Below, in pieces: positions 30,492-42,476 of a stretch of 64,000 bases of DNA. The stretch's first letter is position 1. Every line of letters starts with the position of its first letter. The notes beneath the pieces were generated by a model that saw nothing but the letters and a program-made list of their open reading frames with translations, was not told the origin of the DNA and searched no databases. The translations under genes and the position numbers were made by a program. Source of the stretch: Dryocosmus kuriphilus (Eukaryota; Arthropoda; Insecta; Hymenoptera; Cynipidae); the NCBI GenBank assembly GCA_038277395.1, contig CM076196.1, positions 31,513,935 to 31,577,934 on the forward strand, in the 5' to 3' direction.

Positions 30492-31200
30492 CTGTCAAGT
30501 ATTGAATGTGTCTCCACATGCGAACGTAGCATTCTGTTGATTTATCCGGTAAAAAGCAGAAAATAAGTTGTAGATACATGCCTCCCTTGTACGCGTGTAC
30601 GGTGTATAGCTGCGTAAAATGTTTTGGGCTTGTGTAAAATGTTCCGTCGACTAGTATTGTGTTCCCATGCTCACATAAAAATTTCAAATTTGTCGTGCAC
30701 GTAAGAATAACGATATTGTCGAAAACGTAACAGAAACTTTCGTCACGGTTTGTTTTGATGCTTAGAGACTTCAGTTGTTCTAAAGCGATTTCTTGCGAAC
30801 GAGGGATAGGTGGCAAAATTTGTCGACGAGCTCGGTAAATATACTGCCGAATGTTGTCTATATCACTGTGCGCGACATTGTCGTTGCAAAATTTTCCCAA
30901 TGCCGAACGAATAAATTTCGATGGCTGAGAAGAAATGTCTTCTATAGATTTCCGTTTACAGGATGTTCTGATGACGCTCTTTTCTATTGCATTCACAGAG
31001 AATTTGTCGTGATTATGAGTAGTAGGAGGGCAAATCAAACTCGTCACACCTGAATCGGTCTGCAATCGCGCAGCACATCCTTTGTTAGTGCATCGCCACA
31101 GAATGTTCCCGTTCGAACTCACGTTAATCTTTCTGTATTTAAATTGTTCGTAGAACACTGCGTCTCCATTTTTATTTGTTTTCGTCCTTACTAAGCTCAT
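30492..31200 (-). CDS. MULE transposase, exon 1 (FLYWCH zinc finger and start of DDE domain)
   Basis: From ATG 31200: a FLYWCH-type finger (YEQFKYRKINVSSNG, LWRCTNKGCAARL, then HNH), a linker, and the first catalytic motif ILVDGTFYTSPKHFTQLYT. It ends MWRHIQYLT at CAG|GTACTT. An 81 bp intron (30411..30491) follows in phase 1. FLYWCH plus MULE is a common insect DNA transposase architecture; the FLYWCH finger recognises the element's ends. Confidence 0.85.
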
Positions 31201-32163
31201 TATTAAAAATAATCGCGCAGGAAGAAAAGATATGTAGTCGAGTGTGCAACTTTGAACGGGCTACTGAAAATAAATAAGGATCCGAATGGCGCTTTTGATT
31301 GTTGGAATTGGCGCTTTTGACACATAACGTTTGGCGCTTTCGATACATTAGAGGTGGCGCTTTCGATATTAAAATACCTTTGATTCGGCGCTTTCGATAC
31401 TCACCGACCCGCAAGGGATGTGTGAAATGATTCGCCTGTAGGGTCAACGTGGTATTGATGCCAGTGTGGCGCCCTGCCTTGAAGGGGGACATTACGATAC
31501 GAGGATGAAACCGTAATGTGTCTCACGACAAGTTGACATGGTCTTTGTCAAAGTAGGGAAGTTCCCATACTTAGACCTAGGGCGGTATGGGGGTTATCAC
31601 TCCTAGGGCGGCGGACTCACCTGCGATCGGAACAGGATCTCTACCGTGCGGATTTCTTGAAAATATCATGGCTAACTTAAAAAAAAAAAAAAAACTAAAA
31701 TAAAAAATCTAAAGGTGGGAACTCTGAACGCTCGTAGTCTAAATACTGGCGGATTTAGCGAGCTCACTGAGATAGCTCAGAAATATAATACTGACATAAT
31801 AGCACTCCAAGAAACCTGCTGGCCGGGCGAGAGCGCATTTGTTTCTAGAGATAAAAACTACATTTTTCTCTACGGGGGAGCTAAAAGGTTCACACTGGGG
31901 ACCGGTTTTCTTATTAATAAACGAATTATTCAAGCGGTTACCGATATGAAGTTCATTAACGAGCGGTTATCATATATTGTATTAAGGGGTAATTTCTGCA
32001 AGCAGGTACTAATCAACGTGCACTGCCCCACCGAGGACAAAGACGAAGATACGAAAGGTCTGTTTTACGCAACAATTGAACAAGTTTTTGACAAGTTGAC
32101 GACGTCGTATACAAAAATAGTATTGGGAGATTTCAACGCGAAAATTGGAAAAGAACCGATGTA

Positions 32164-33461
32164 CTACATGGAATGAGAAGTCCCGAGCCTCACAAGGAAA
32201 AAATTAATATTTTACCTTAAAACCTTTTTTATTCATCGGTGTACTCTCCATTTAAAGTAATGAACTTATTCCAGCGGTCCTCCAACATTTCGATACCTTT
32301 CGAAAAAAATGATTTATCGAGACCTTCAAAATACGCCTCTGTTTCGGCCATGACTTCAGCATTCGATAAAAATTTCTTTCCCTGAAGAAACCTTTTCAAG
32401 TTTGGGAACAAATGGTAGTCGCTGGGGGCCAGATCTGGTGAATACAGAGGATGCTTAACCAATTGGTAGTGCAATTCGCTCAGTTTGGCCGTCGTTTTCA
32501 TCGATGAATGTGCTGGTGCGTTATCGTGGTAGTACAGCACTTTCTTCCTTGCCATGTGCGGGCCGTTTTTTTTAAATTTCTTCGTTTAAACGATCCAGTT
32601 GAGCAACGTAGTAGTCACCTGTGATGGTTTTTTCCCTTTTCCAAATATTCAATCATGATTGTTCCTCTTGCATCCCAAAAAACACTTGCCATAACCTTCC
32701 CGGTTGACTGTTGCGTCTTTGGACGCTTCGGACGGCTGCTACCTGCTTCCAACCACTCTGCAGACTGTCTGTTGGACTCAGGAGTGTAATAATAAATCCA
32801 GGATTCGTCCATCGTCACGAATCGACGCAAAAAATCCTTTTTGTTTCTTTGGAACAAGGCCAAATTACGCTCGGAATCTTCAACACGTTGCTGCTTCTGG
32901 TCCGCTGTGAGCAAACGCGGCACCCATTTTGCGATCAGCTTTTTCATCCCCAAATGTTCATGCAAAATGTTGCTAACGCGTTCTATCGATATACCCACGG
33001 CCTCTGCTATTTCACGCAACTTCGCTTTCCGATCATTCAAAACGATCGAATGGATTTTTTTTATGTTTTCCGGTGTGGTGACCTCAGAGGGCCGTCCACT
33101 GCGCTGAACATCATCGGTGCTGGTACGACCACGCTTGAAGTCCGCAAACCAGCGTTTTACGGTTGCAGTTGATGGTGCGGATGTTGGATAGCATTTATCT
33201 AACCACTCCTTGGCCTGGACGGTGTTTTTTTTCCCATTAAAAAACAATGTTTTATTAAAACCCGAAACTCGTCTCTTTCCATCGTTCGCGAGAAACCAAA
33301 GCTTGTCTGACATAATTAGCTGTTATTCGAAAACTAATGCACGCAATGTCACGAAACTCAAGGTGGTGCTGTCTAAAGGCTGGTTCTCAACGAAAACATA
33401 CATGGTTTAATCCTAGTGGCGACATCTCTGTGTGACGCTCGGGACTTCTCATTCCATGTGG
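32164..33461 (-). mobile_element. 1298 bp mariner element, irritans-like
   Basis: TA at 32162..32163 and 33462..33463 is the target duplication. Inverted termini share ACATGGAATGAGAAGTCCC followed by GAGC, about 30 bp with few mismatches. Size, TA target and transposase make it a canonical mariner. The empty site is readable inside the LINE endonuclease frame. Confidence 0.92.
32229..33313 (-). pseudogene. Mariner transposase (DD34D), frameshifted
   Basis: 32615..33313 carries the helix-turn-helix region (KNTVQAKEWLDKCYP, ERSGRP-like QRSGRPSEV) and the first catalytic motif VTMDESWIYYY. 32229..32555 carries YYHDNAPAHSS and YSPDLAPSDYHLFPNLKRFL. Between them the frame shifts in an A run (KGK to ITGDYYVAQLDRLNEEI) and once more near CGGCCCGC. 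Sequence style is close to irritans-lineage mariners such as Himar1. It is inactive as written. Confidence 0.9.
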
Positions 33462-33880
33462 TATAGACCTACAATAGGGACAGAAAGCTTGCATGACGTC
33501 AGTAATGATAATGGAACTAAAGGAATAAACTTTGCAGCCTCAAAGAACCTCGTTGTCAAAAGCACTTGTTTCAAGCATAAAAACATACATAAGGCCACCT
33601 GGACATCACCAGATGGTAAAACCCACAATCAGATTGATCACGTTCTAATTGACAGAAGACGTCATACAAGCATTCTCGATGTAAGATTGTACAGGGGATT
33701 GGATTTAAATTCAGACCACTTTCTCTTGACAGCGAAACTTAGATCTAGACTAGCGTTAGGTAAGAAAACTAGCAGCTCAGAGCCAGGAGTTCGGCTTAAT
33801 ATAGATAAGCTTAAAACATACTGAAGAGGTGTGTGACAGCTTCAACACCTCATGCGCCCCACGTTTTTATTATTCGTGCT

Positions 33881-35820
33881 ATAAAATTTTATTTAAATTC
33901 TACTAGGATAATCAGTGACTTATTGTGGTGTCTATTGTTAAATAAATTATTTTTTTCTTTTTAGTTCAGATATAATTTTTTATTTAAAATTTAAAATTTT
34001 ATAGATTGTCAGTTATATAAAAGCGTATTTTAAAATTTTTTTTATTTTTATTTTGTTTATTCTTTATGCAATATGTAAACTGCATTTTGTTAGGAATAAA
34101 GGAAGCTTCTGTATGCAAATTACGAAAAGCTTTAGAGATTGTTGCCGAGGAACGTGTCACAATATAAAAGTTTTATTCACTGCTGGCGTGACGTTAAACG
34201 ACTATGACTTTTATATTGCTTTTGAAATTACTATCTTGGTACACTTGAGGGAAATTCTTGAAGAAAATGAATTTTCTCAAAAGATAGTAATAAATAATTT
34301 AGAGGAGTTTAATGAAAAGTAAGCTGAATATGTAATCAATCATTATTCGTCAATCTTCAATAAATATGTGGGTAATTAACCAAGGTTAGTAATAAATTGA
34401 GTAAATATCTGCGTAATTAATCTACAGCTAATAAATGAGCAGTTCAGGAACAATAATTCAGAATGTAATTGCGAAACTCTTAGAAATTCAAAAAAAGAAA
34501 CAAAATTTTCTTCACTTCCAAAAAATGCAAGAACCTAGTGATTAAATTTAACCCACCCCAGTCATCACAGAGTGTCACCTATTCACCTTTTTTCATCTAT
34601 TTTCAATTAACAAAGTAAAATTTTATTACAAATTTTAACTCAGAATCAGGGTCCGTCAAAATATGCTGTTTTTCAAACAAAGCTTGAAATGAAAAGTCAA
34701 AGCATTACGTTTTTGTTTCGTCGGTTTAAATTGAAGAAATTTTAAAACCAACATTTGCAATTTTAAAAAATATGTAATTTACTAAATACAAAAAATGTGT
34801 TTTTTTTGCGCATTTTGAAATAATTCTAACTTCAAAAACTGTTTCTTCAATTTCTAATTTTATATTACGTTTCATAAAACTTCAAAAATAATTAATTCAA
34901 TTTGAAATGAAATTTTTAAGATTTCAAGTCGAAATTTGCATTTTCAACAAAATAATTAAATTGTCAACCAAACATATAACAGTTAAATTTTCAAGAAAAG
35001 AATTTTTAAACAAAATTTAACAAAATTCTTTTAAATCCCTTGAGATCCTTACAAATTACTTGAAATCTTTTAAGATCCTTTAAAATCAATAATATACTTG
35101 AAAATCATATGAAATCTCTTAAATAATGTAATAGTACATTATGTACCTAAGCAGTAAAGTCAACTTACTGCTGAGGTGCATACGATACTTTATCTGAATT
35201 AGGCAGAGTAAGTGCACTTTTATCTGCCCAAGGAGTGAGAGTAAAATGGCGCTTGATTGTATCGCGTACGCACGAGTGTGGGACAAACCGGTTGAAGGCT
35301 AATATAAATGAGAGGTCTCTTTTATCAGGGTCTCTCCTACCCTTCTCTCTTTTCTCTCTATTTTATTTTGTTATTTATTATATTTGCAAAAAAAGGAAAA
35401 AATTATCTACTTTTGTTAATTTTCATCTTATTTAAGGGCTCAATGTACAATTTTTTAATTGAGGATAAAATAATAAAAAAATTCAATGAATCAACGTCGC
35501 AATCTATTTTTTGATTTAATTGTATCTCATTTATTCTCTTCATCATTTCTTTTGTTTCCTATCATCGTTTAAAAGAAAAAATAACAAATTTGTTTGTTAA
35601 TTTGTATTTTATTTTAAGTCTTAATGTACAACTTTTGAACTTAACGGTGAATTTTTGTACATGTTTGAACAATTATTGAACGATAATAATTTAAAATGAA
35701 AATTTTATCGAACGATGAACAGTTATTCGAAACAAAACAAAATAGTAATTCATAAGAAATTTAAAACGAAAGAAAATTGTAATTGTGAATTATTATTATA
35801 AAGAAAACAGAAATTCAGAT
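33881..35820. other. AT-rich stretch with degenerate repeats, one unrecognised ORF
   Basis: The ORF at 34053..34322 (89 codons, C-terminus ILEENEFSQKIVINNLEEF) has fairly gene-like composition but matches nothing I know and has no clear context. From 34640 to 35130 the dispersed AT-rich words and TTGAAATC/TTAAGATCCTT words occur. The rest is featureless. Confidence 0.3.
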
Positions 35821-36267
35821 TTAATCTTTGAGAGTTATGTTCATATTCGAACAATTGAATAATTTGAACGTTACGTTTTTCGCATTAAGATTGGAATCAA
35901 TTTCAGTGTTTTGAACATTGACATTTTGTTCAATGGCGCTGGTCAAAGGTGTTTCGCTAGATTTGAACTTTTTCTTCGGTGGTTCAATTGTCGTGTGTCG
36001 AAATTCCTCATGATCATTTGCCAATTCTATTTCTTCGAATAACGTTTCAGTGTCGCTGTTTCTAAAATGTTTAGCGAATGGAATCTACGGTATATGAATA
36101 TTTCTCGTGACCATTTCCGCCGTAGATTTCGTGTTGTGCATTGACACGTCGATGTACCTTTCGGCAACGGTGTTTGAGTTCCAACCCCCATGCTTTTTCA
36201 GAGCTTCCATGGTACCTCCAACATCGACGGTCAAAAGGTGTGAAAACAAGGTATTTAACTTGGACAT
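35821..36267 (-). pseudogene. C-terminal remnant of a tyrosine recombinase (Crypton/DIRS-like)
   Basis: 36085..36267 reads LKKHGGWNSNTVAERYIDVS, matching the end of tyrosine recombinases where the GGW..S..T...Y tract holds the catalytic tyrosine. After one stop the frame 35821..36024 gives a low-complexity tail ending LFNCSNMNITLKD. That resembles the tails of the recombinase-like proteins found in Crypton and related elements. Everything upstream is missing. Confidence 0.55.
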
Positions 36268-36299
36268 ACTAGAGTGTCGATTTGATAATCCCTGACAGT

Positions 36300-37055
36300 A
36301 AGGCTGATTATCTGCGGATTGTTAAGCTGAACATAAAATGAGAGTCTCTTTGACTATGGAGAAAAAATTATGGATTGTACATGATACTGTTTGGAAGGTC
36401 AAACTGACCATTTAAATTTTGACACTCAAGGTTTGACTATCTATTTTTCTCCGTGTAGTCTCAATGAAGTCGAGCAATAAGGTTTTTCATTTTACAATGT
36501 TTTAAGTTGTGTAAGTTTGAAAAAAATTGGTGAGATAAATAATCTTTTGTTAATCCGGCAAGGAGTACCCAGTCTCGATTATTTGATATTGTTATAGGAA
36601 ATATTCGTGGCTGCGAGCAATAACGAAACACATAACGAAATAAATTGAGATCGCACCCTAAAAGGGATACAATCTCGATTATCCCTAACAAATAGAATCA
36701 CTTGCACGATATCGTTCGGATGGAATTGGAGCGTCGAGAAATCCATAACATTAATACGAATTCACTTGATTGCCAGTGTAACCTGCACGAACCATTGCTC
36801 TAGTCTCTATATACTGCTTTTGCTATTGTATTTGTGGAAATACCTTCCCTTCCTTCCTTCCTTCCATGGAAAATTGCAATGTCGCAACGCTCTTATCCTT
36901 GAAGCGGAAATGGGACCTGAGATAGTAAGGTACTTTTCAGTAATAACTGCTAATGACATTAGTACACCTCACGGAAGAGCGCCAGGAAGATAATACACAA
37001 AATCTGAATTCAGGTCAGGCGATGACGCGGAGCAATGAGAGTTAATTTAACTACG

Positions 37056-37059
<4 letters not shown>
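36300..37059. other. Region without recognised gene
   Basis: Short ORFs at 36461..36691 (minus) and 36766..36993 (plus) are unlike any protein I know. A CTTCC repeat (36843..36866) is the only clear feature. Confidence 0.3.

Positions 37060-37100
<41 letters not shown>
37060..37100. repeat. (TA)n microsatellite
   Basis: About 20 uninterrupted TA units between unrelated AT-rich DNA and a GTAAAACGCC word. Confidence 0.9.
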
Positions 37101-37103
<3 letters not shown>

Positions 37104-37224
37104 AAACGCCAATTAGTGAAGATCCAGCGTTACCCCTTACTTTTACAGCAAAGGATTCTATTTGTTCAGCCGATTTTACTCACCTGCAACAAAAAGAAAA
37201 AATTGGTATATTAGATATTTGTTA

Positions 37225-38440
37225 ATGATTATTTTATTATTATTATTATGCCATTAAGCCGTTTCCCTTTCGGGCTAAGCGTAAACTCTTTCGGTTATAG
37301 CCTCGTTACATTCCCAGGGATTATGAAATTTATTTGATTGTGGAAGGAAAGGAGAGCGTATTGGAAATTATAGATTATAGAACGATCCAGAAGTCGCATG
37401 CTGCTCATTCAAACAACACACTAGGCCCACAACACTGCTCCGACCCAGGTCGCTGATCAATCTCTCTAGCAATCACCCCTAGTGGACAGCTTCGCAAAGC
37501 CGTGTGAGGATCCATACGCTAGATCCAATCCATATTCACCCGGCAAAACCCTCCACCAGGGCCATGAGTATCCAAAATCATTCGTTTGAGGCGATCGTCA
37601 CATATTTCTTTTAGATACTTTTTCACCATACATCTCTATCCTGACATACAACTTTTGCTTCCTTTATATCCATATACCCTTTCATGCAAGCTCTTGTATT
37701 CCTATGGCTCTTTATATCTTTTCGCTTGAGAGTCTCATTCACATATTTCCACCATTCATTCCTCGGTCTACCTCTCGGTGCGTGACCGTTCACTTTTTCG
37801 AGATATGCTTGCTGCGTTAAACGTTCTTCATCCATTCTCTCAACATGACCAAACCATCTCAACAAATTTCTTTCACTCTTGTCCATCAGAGTTTCTTCTA
37901 CGCCACATTCTTTCAGAACCCACTCGTTACTAACTTTATCTTTTAGTGTTTTACGGCAAATATTACGCAGATAACGCACTCCAACCGCGTTCACTTTACT
38001 TCTATCCTTTTCTTGGCATGTCCAAGTCTCGCTACCATACAGCACAGTAGGTGCAAGTACAGAATTATATATTGCAATTTTGGCTTTATTTGTCATATTT
38101 TTAGTTCTGTTAACGGCCCCTACACTTCCTATAACTTTACTACCTTCGTTTATACGTCTGGAAATTTCTCTATCTACCTTTCCGTGAGCAGTAAACAAGC
38201 TTCCGCGTTACACGAAATGGTCAACTTTTTCAATTCCTTCACCGTTTAGAGACATATTGCATACTGTTTTCTCATCGCTTCTTTCGAACACGATCATTTT
38301 TGTTTTATTTACATTATTTTCCGCATATTCTGCCATAAGTGCTTCATCGTCTTCGAAAGTCAAACTTCATACATTCACTGTTCCGAGATCAACACCTTCT
38401 TCGTCTAAGCGTGCCATTCGTAGACATTTACCGATATATG
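37225..38440 (-). mobile_element. 3' fragment of an RTE-like LINE
   Basis: On the minus strand, 38198..37623 reads DREISRRINEGSKVIGSV, TVLYGSETWTC and ERNLLRWFGHVERMDEERL, the C-terminal part of an RTE-type reverse transcriptase. Upstream (38198..38440) a broken frame has VNKTKMIVFER and NGEGIEKVDHF. The 3' UTR-like tail to about 37225 includes the word CCATTAAGCCGTTTCCC on the plus strand. It is the opposite orientation and the complementary part of the LINE at 29-34 kb, but I cannot show it is the same family. Confidence 0.75.
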
Positions 38441-40480
38441 TATATATATTGTAACTTTCCAACTTTTCTATTTTTAAAATATTAATTTGTCCATTTATTT
38501 TAATTTATATTTGTGGGATGGGTTCTTATGAGTTATGAAAGAGAATCTAAAGTATTTTCCATCTAATGCACGATTTATTCGATAAAAGAATCTACTCTTA
38601 TTAAGATACACAAAAAAATATCTCTAATTTCGCTATTTTCTAATCACTCCAGCAGAACTCGTCATACAATCTACCTTATACTAGGTCATTTTATTTCTAG
38701 TTGTACATAGACAACGCGTTTCTATTCTTATATATTTCCCTAAATTTATTTATCTCTTTTGTTATATGTTTAGTTAAAACAGAGTGAAAATTCGTATACT
38801 ATCTGTAGTGCCAGCAGGAGGTGCTCACAGACTTGTCCCTTTCGTCTTATAACCGTACTTTTACCTTCATTTCTTCTAGTTAACTTTGTATTCTGATATT
38901 TCTCTCTCTCTCTAGGCAAAATTTTATATAAGCTCAGAACACAAATGAGATCCTCTTACAATTTTTGTAGTATAGTGCTCAATCCTCACTAAAATTTTCA
39001 TTCGAGACAAAAGTTTAGGATTAATCCAGCTTTTCACCGAATGATAAGATTTTAGTCTCTTGGAAGTGAATTGAATTTCTCAAATTTATTTTAATCCTCA
39101 CTGCCTTTTTCATTTGAGACAAAAGTTTAGGATGAATCCAACTTTTCTCCAAATGATAAAATTTAGTTTTTTGGATCTTTACTTTAATCTTTCATTGATT
39201 TAAAAACCCTACTGAATGTTCTCATTCGAGACAAAAGTTTAGGATTAATCCAGCTTTTCTCCGAATGAGAAAATTCAATCTGTTAAAAGAGGTTACTTTA
39301 GCAAAATGTGTGAACAACCGAAAAAAAATGCACAATTTAGAAAATTTTAAGAAAGTTTCAAATACCGGTGCGGAGAATTTACTATGATCAGAATACAAAG
39401 TTTATTTTTGAATATTTTCACAAGTCTTTGGGCACAAACCCTCGTGTCAGCACTTAGCACAATTTCTTTAATAGGTTCACAATATATCGCCCTAGCTTCA
39501 GGAGTCGCAAAATCGGCAGTCACACAAAAAAAAGAAGCAAAACCCCTGTGTTGTGGCAAAAGGTCAGGATAAATCCTGGCTTTTCCCTTCACAAGATTCT
39601 TAGAGAGAGGAGAACCTTCCGATTCTGCTGCTCCACCTAAAATCTCACCCCTTGCGTGGGCGGTAGGCTCTCTAGAGCACGTGCCTCTCCCTGCGCGTAT
39701 GTTTCTCCGACGCACTGCTTCCTATGTGTACATGTTTTGCCTGTGCGTAGGCGCAGCACGGAATAGGATTTCTCAATTCTATTATGGATATTTTATTTAT
39801 TATGATATTATTATGATATATAGATAGATATTCTTATGATATTATAATATTATTATTACTATGACTATGACCCACAGGTTATAATATATATATTGAATAA
39901 CCATGACGACATGACATAACCTTTCCTGACTCCCTGCCTGATATCAAACCAATCACTCACCCTGGCGAAAGTTTCGAATAGAAAAAATGCTAATCTTTTG
40001 AATCCTTTTTATTCCGGTATCTGTTTTCGAACTAAACAGTTTCCATTCCGATCTAATCCTAAGTTGAACCAAGTATTTCTATCCCAAAAGCACGAGTTCA
40101 GGGAAGAATTTGGAAGAAAGGTGAGTTTCGGATTGCATTTGAATTACGATAGAAAACTTATTATACGCATAACGCAGGGCTCCGAAGTTACGCGAACTCC
40201 TACTTGTTTACGTAAATTACATTTTCTGCGTAATTTACGTAGAAAACCTGAGTAAATTACATATCCAATATGGTGGTGTCCATAACCATACATAACCTTA
40301 ATTTTGTACAGGGTGTAAGTTGTAAACAAAGCAAGTTATTAACACTATTAAGAGTTCATTGTCTAGAAGCTAAAACCTACAGTTAACCAATTAAGAGTTA
40401 AAATTTCCTAAAAAGAAGAAAGAATGTCAATCAGAGATGGAAAAAATAAATTTAAACAATCTCACGTAGTTTTTCATTTA
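38441..40480. other. Intergenic stretch, no gene recognised
   Basis: The only repeat is the triplet at 38990..39290. The ORF on the minus strand at 39347..39715 is arginine/alanine-rich but unrecognised. 39780..39900 is a TATTATGATAT-type low-complexity tract. Confidence 0.3.
38990..39290 (+). repeat. Three tandem units of about 115 bp
   Basis: Each unit has TTCATTCGAGACAAAAG-like sequence, then TTTAGGATTAATCCAGC-like sequence and a TTCTCCGAATGA end. Units begin near 38996, 39108 and 39218. CATTCGAG and CCGAATG are partly complementary within a unit. Confidence 0.65.
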
Positions 40481-40482
40481 TA

Positions 40483-41957
40483 CTCTCTCCCTTTTACGGG
40501 TTTGAGTCATTACATAACGATCACATCTTTACATCCAGCGCAGATTTTACAAATACTTATTTCTACCTTATACTATATTTACATAACTTCTTAATCTCTA
40601 ATCTAAATCTACGCACTGCCGCTCAAGACCTTGGGCTTCCTTTTCCTCTCGCCATTTCCATTCTATTGATGGTACATTAATCCTCGACTCTACTGACTTT
40701 TCTTTTGCCTTTATACGAATCACTTTGGCTTACCCTGTATGACCTGCTCTTTCTCTCAGCCTTTCCAATTTCTTCATTCATCCCTAGCACATTCCAAAAA
40801 ACTACTTTAATCCCTTTTTCGCACTCTCCTTCCCTTCTCCCCACATTCCTCCTCTTATCTCGTTCGTAAACCGCGGCGCTTCTACTCTGTTCTTAGTCAT
40901 CTCTGCTCCCCTTTGACCTTGAGACCGCTCACCTATTTTAAAGTCCTCTCTCTCTTCGTCCCATATCCACACCATCTCATTCACCTACAACATGTCTCTC
41001 CCAAACCAAACTCTATTCCCTTTTCTCCTCTCCTCCCAAGCCCTCTCTCCTACTAACCATCTTTTCCTTCACTCCCTCCATGTCATATCTTCATCAATTC
41101 TTTCTTTTCTTCCCCTAAGCACCTTATTTTTCCTCATTACCTCTATCCTCTCCACTTCACTTCCCAGTTTGACTACGTACATCCTCGCTTTTCCTCCTGT
41201 CTTGTTGCCCACCCCCTTCATCTCCTGCACCCTGACATTTGCCCCTATGTCCCTCAAAAGTTTCTCTACCTCCTTCTTTCCCGTTTCGCTTTCTACTTGC
41301 AATCCTTTTACAACGACAGTTCTCCTTTTCTTTTCCCTTTCTAACCCACGTACTCCACTTTTCACCCTCTCATTCTCCTCTCAAGTTCACATCTCCCTCT
41401 TCCTCGTCCCCTCTACCTATTTCCTCACGATTTTCTTGACGTTCAGCTCTGCATTCTAAGTTACGTACCCTCCCTTCTACCTGCCTTATTACCTTCCTCC
41501 CCTCTTCCTGCTTTTTTCTCTGTCCCTCCTCCATCCTCTCTAATTTTTGCCACACTTGTTCTTTCTCTTTCTTCCAGCACTTTTCCCATTTCTCCCATTT
41601 CTCTTTTATCTTTATGACTATCCCCTCTGTTCCCCTCCTATGTTCCTTCTCTTCCGCTAGCCCTCTACTCACTACCTTCTCTAACTCTCGGAACATATTT
41701 CCATTGTGTCTTTTGTCTTATCTAATGCCTTATTCATGGCCTTATTTGACTCTAACACCTTATCAATTGACATACCAAACTCTAACCTCTCTGCGTCGCT
41801 CACACTAGCCCCACGTGCCCGGCTCGTCACTTCATTCATTGCACACTGGGTCTCAGTCTTTAATTCCCTTCTTCGGGCACGTATGGCCCTTTAGCGCTCT
41901 GTTGCTTTGGTCTCCTTGTAATCGGCCTGTTACTTAGTGGCCTTCTAATCTCCTACC
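40483..41957 (-). mobile_element. ORF1-only 'half-LINE', copy B
   Basis: On the minus strand it has ORF1 parts (41370..41696 with RRGTEGIVIKIKEK and coiled coil; 41069..41365 with RRTVVVKGLQVES; 40802..40984 ending SAKKGLK). The same short ORF2 start is joined to the ORF2 tail at about 40745..40800, and the shared 3' end follows near 40483. The 5' leader of copy A is missing. Frame breaks differ partly from copy A, but the first one is the same. Confidence 0.8.
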
Positions 41958-41959
41958 CT

Positions 41960-42170
41960 AGGCGGCGTCCATTAATTACGTGAGGCGTTTAAGGGGGGCA
42001 GGGGGTCGATCCAAATCTCATCTAATCTTACTTTGGAGAGGGGGGGGGGGGGGTGTCGGCGAATATCACGTTATTTTTTGCCCTCAAGAAACGGAGTAAA
42101 ATTGAGAGAAAATTGGGTTAAATGAAGTAAAACCCGTGCAGAAATTGCCCCACTTCGCCCCATTTAAATT
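41960..42170. repeat. Small element starting GGCGTCCATTAATTACGTGAG, with G14 run
   Basis: The start resembles GGGGCCGTTCAATTATTACG at about 2110; both continue with a G-rich tract and a second ACGT-type word. G14 lies at 42040..42053. It is perhaps a short repeat family with an unknown mobilisation route. Confidence 0.45.
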
Positions 42171-42476
42171 TAGGCTTTGACAAGGCCCTTGCCAGTTTTA
42201 CTATTTTTAATAAAATGAACAGAATTATAATAGGGCACTAATCGGGCAGTATAGTGAGTCCATGTGTGATTACTTACAATGTATGAACTCCTTGTTGCCA
42301 TTTTCAAATAATTAAATAACATCCTGATAAAAATTATAACATCATTTTCAATTATTAGATTTTGACGAGTGTTTCTTTGACATCCCTTAAAATTCTTTAA
42401 ATTCATTCAAAATTACCTCAATCTCTTAAAAATCCTGAAAAGCATTTAAAACTTACAAAATTTTCAAAAATCATTA

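Larger units (their letters stand above)
29543..31406 (-). mobile_element. 1864 bp FLYWCH-MULE DNA transposon
   Basis: ACCCGCAAGG is duplicated at 29533..29542 and 31407..31416. The termini are weak inverted repeats around ATCGAAnGCGCCG. Subterminal arrays of (A/T)GGCGCTTTCGATA-like words on the right (31290..31405) face ATCGAATGCGCC words on the left (29550..29665), as is common where a transposase binds. It encodes one spliced transposase on the minus strand. Confidence 0.85.
31715..33824 (+). pseudogene. RTE-like LINE apurinic endonuclease domain, split by mariner
   Basis: 31715..32163 reads MGTLNARSLNTGG, DIIALQETCWPGES and IVLGDFNAKIGKEPM. After the mariner, 33464..33824 reads RPTIGTESL, KATWTSPDGKTHNQIDHVL and LNSDHFLLTAKL. 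The ETCW, GDFN, NQIDHVL and SDH motifs are those of the exonuclease-endonuclease-phosphatase fold used for target nicking. Joining across the TA gives a continuous frame (EPM-Y-RPT). It stops at LKTYstop where the reverse transcriptase would start. Confidence 0.8.
29233..33880 (+). mobile_element. RTE-like LINE 5' part carrying two nested insertions
   Basis: The LINE pieces are about 29233..29542, 31417..32163 and 33464..33880. The MULE at 29543..31406 split its 5' leader with a 10 bp duplication, and the mariner at 32164..33461 split its endonuclease gene at a TA. The LINE body stops shortly after the endonuclease, so the reverse transcriptase is missing. The exact 5' boundary is uncertain. 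Confidence 0.65.

Noticed and set aside
29233..33880. LTR retrotransposon
   Set aside because: No direct long terminal repeats, no protease or integrase. The coding part is a LINE-type endonuclease.
34053..34322. Possible host gene of 89 codons
   Set aside because: No recognisable domain, no splice context and no repeat partner. I cannot support it as a gene.
39347..39715. 122-codon minus-strand ORF
   Set aside because: Arginine/alanine-rich composition follows local GC, and no motif or context supports it.
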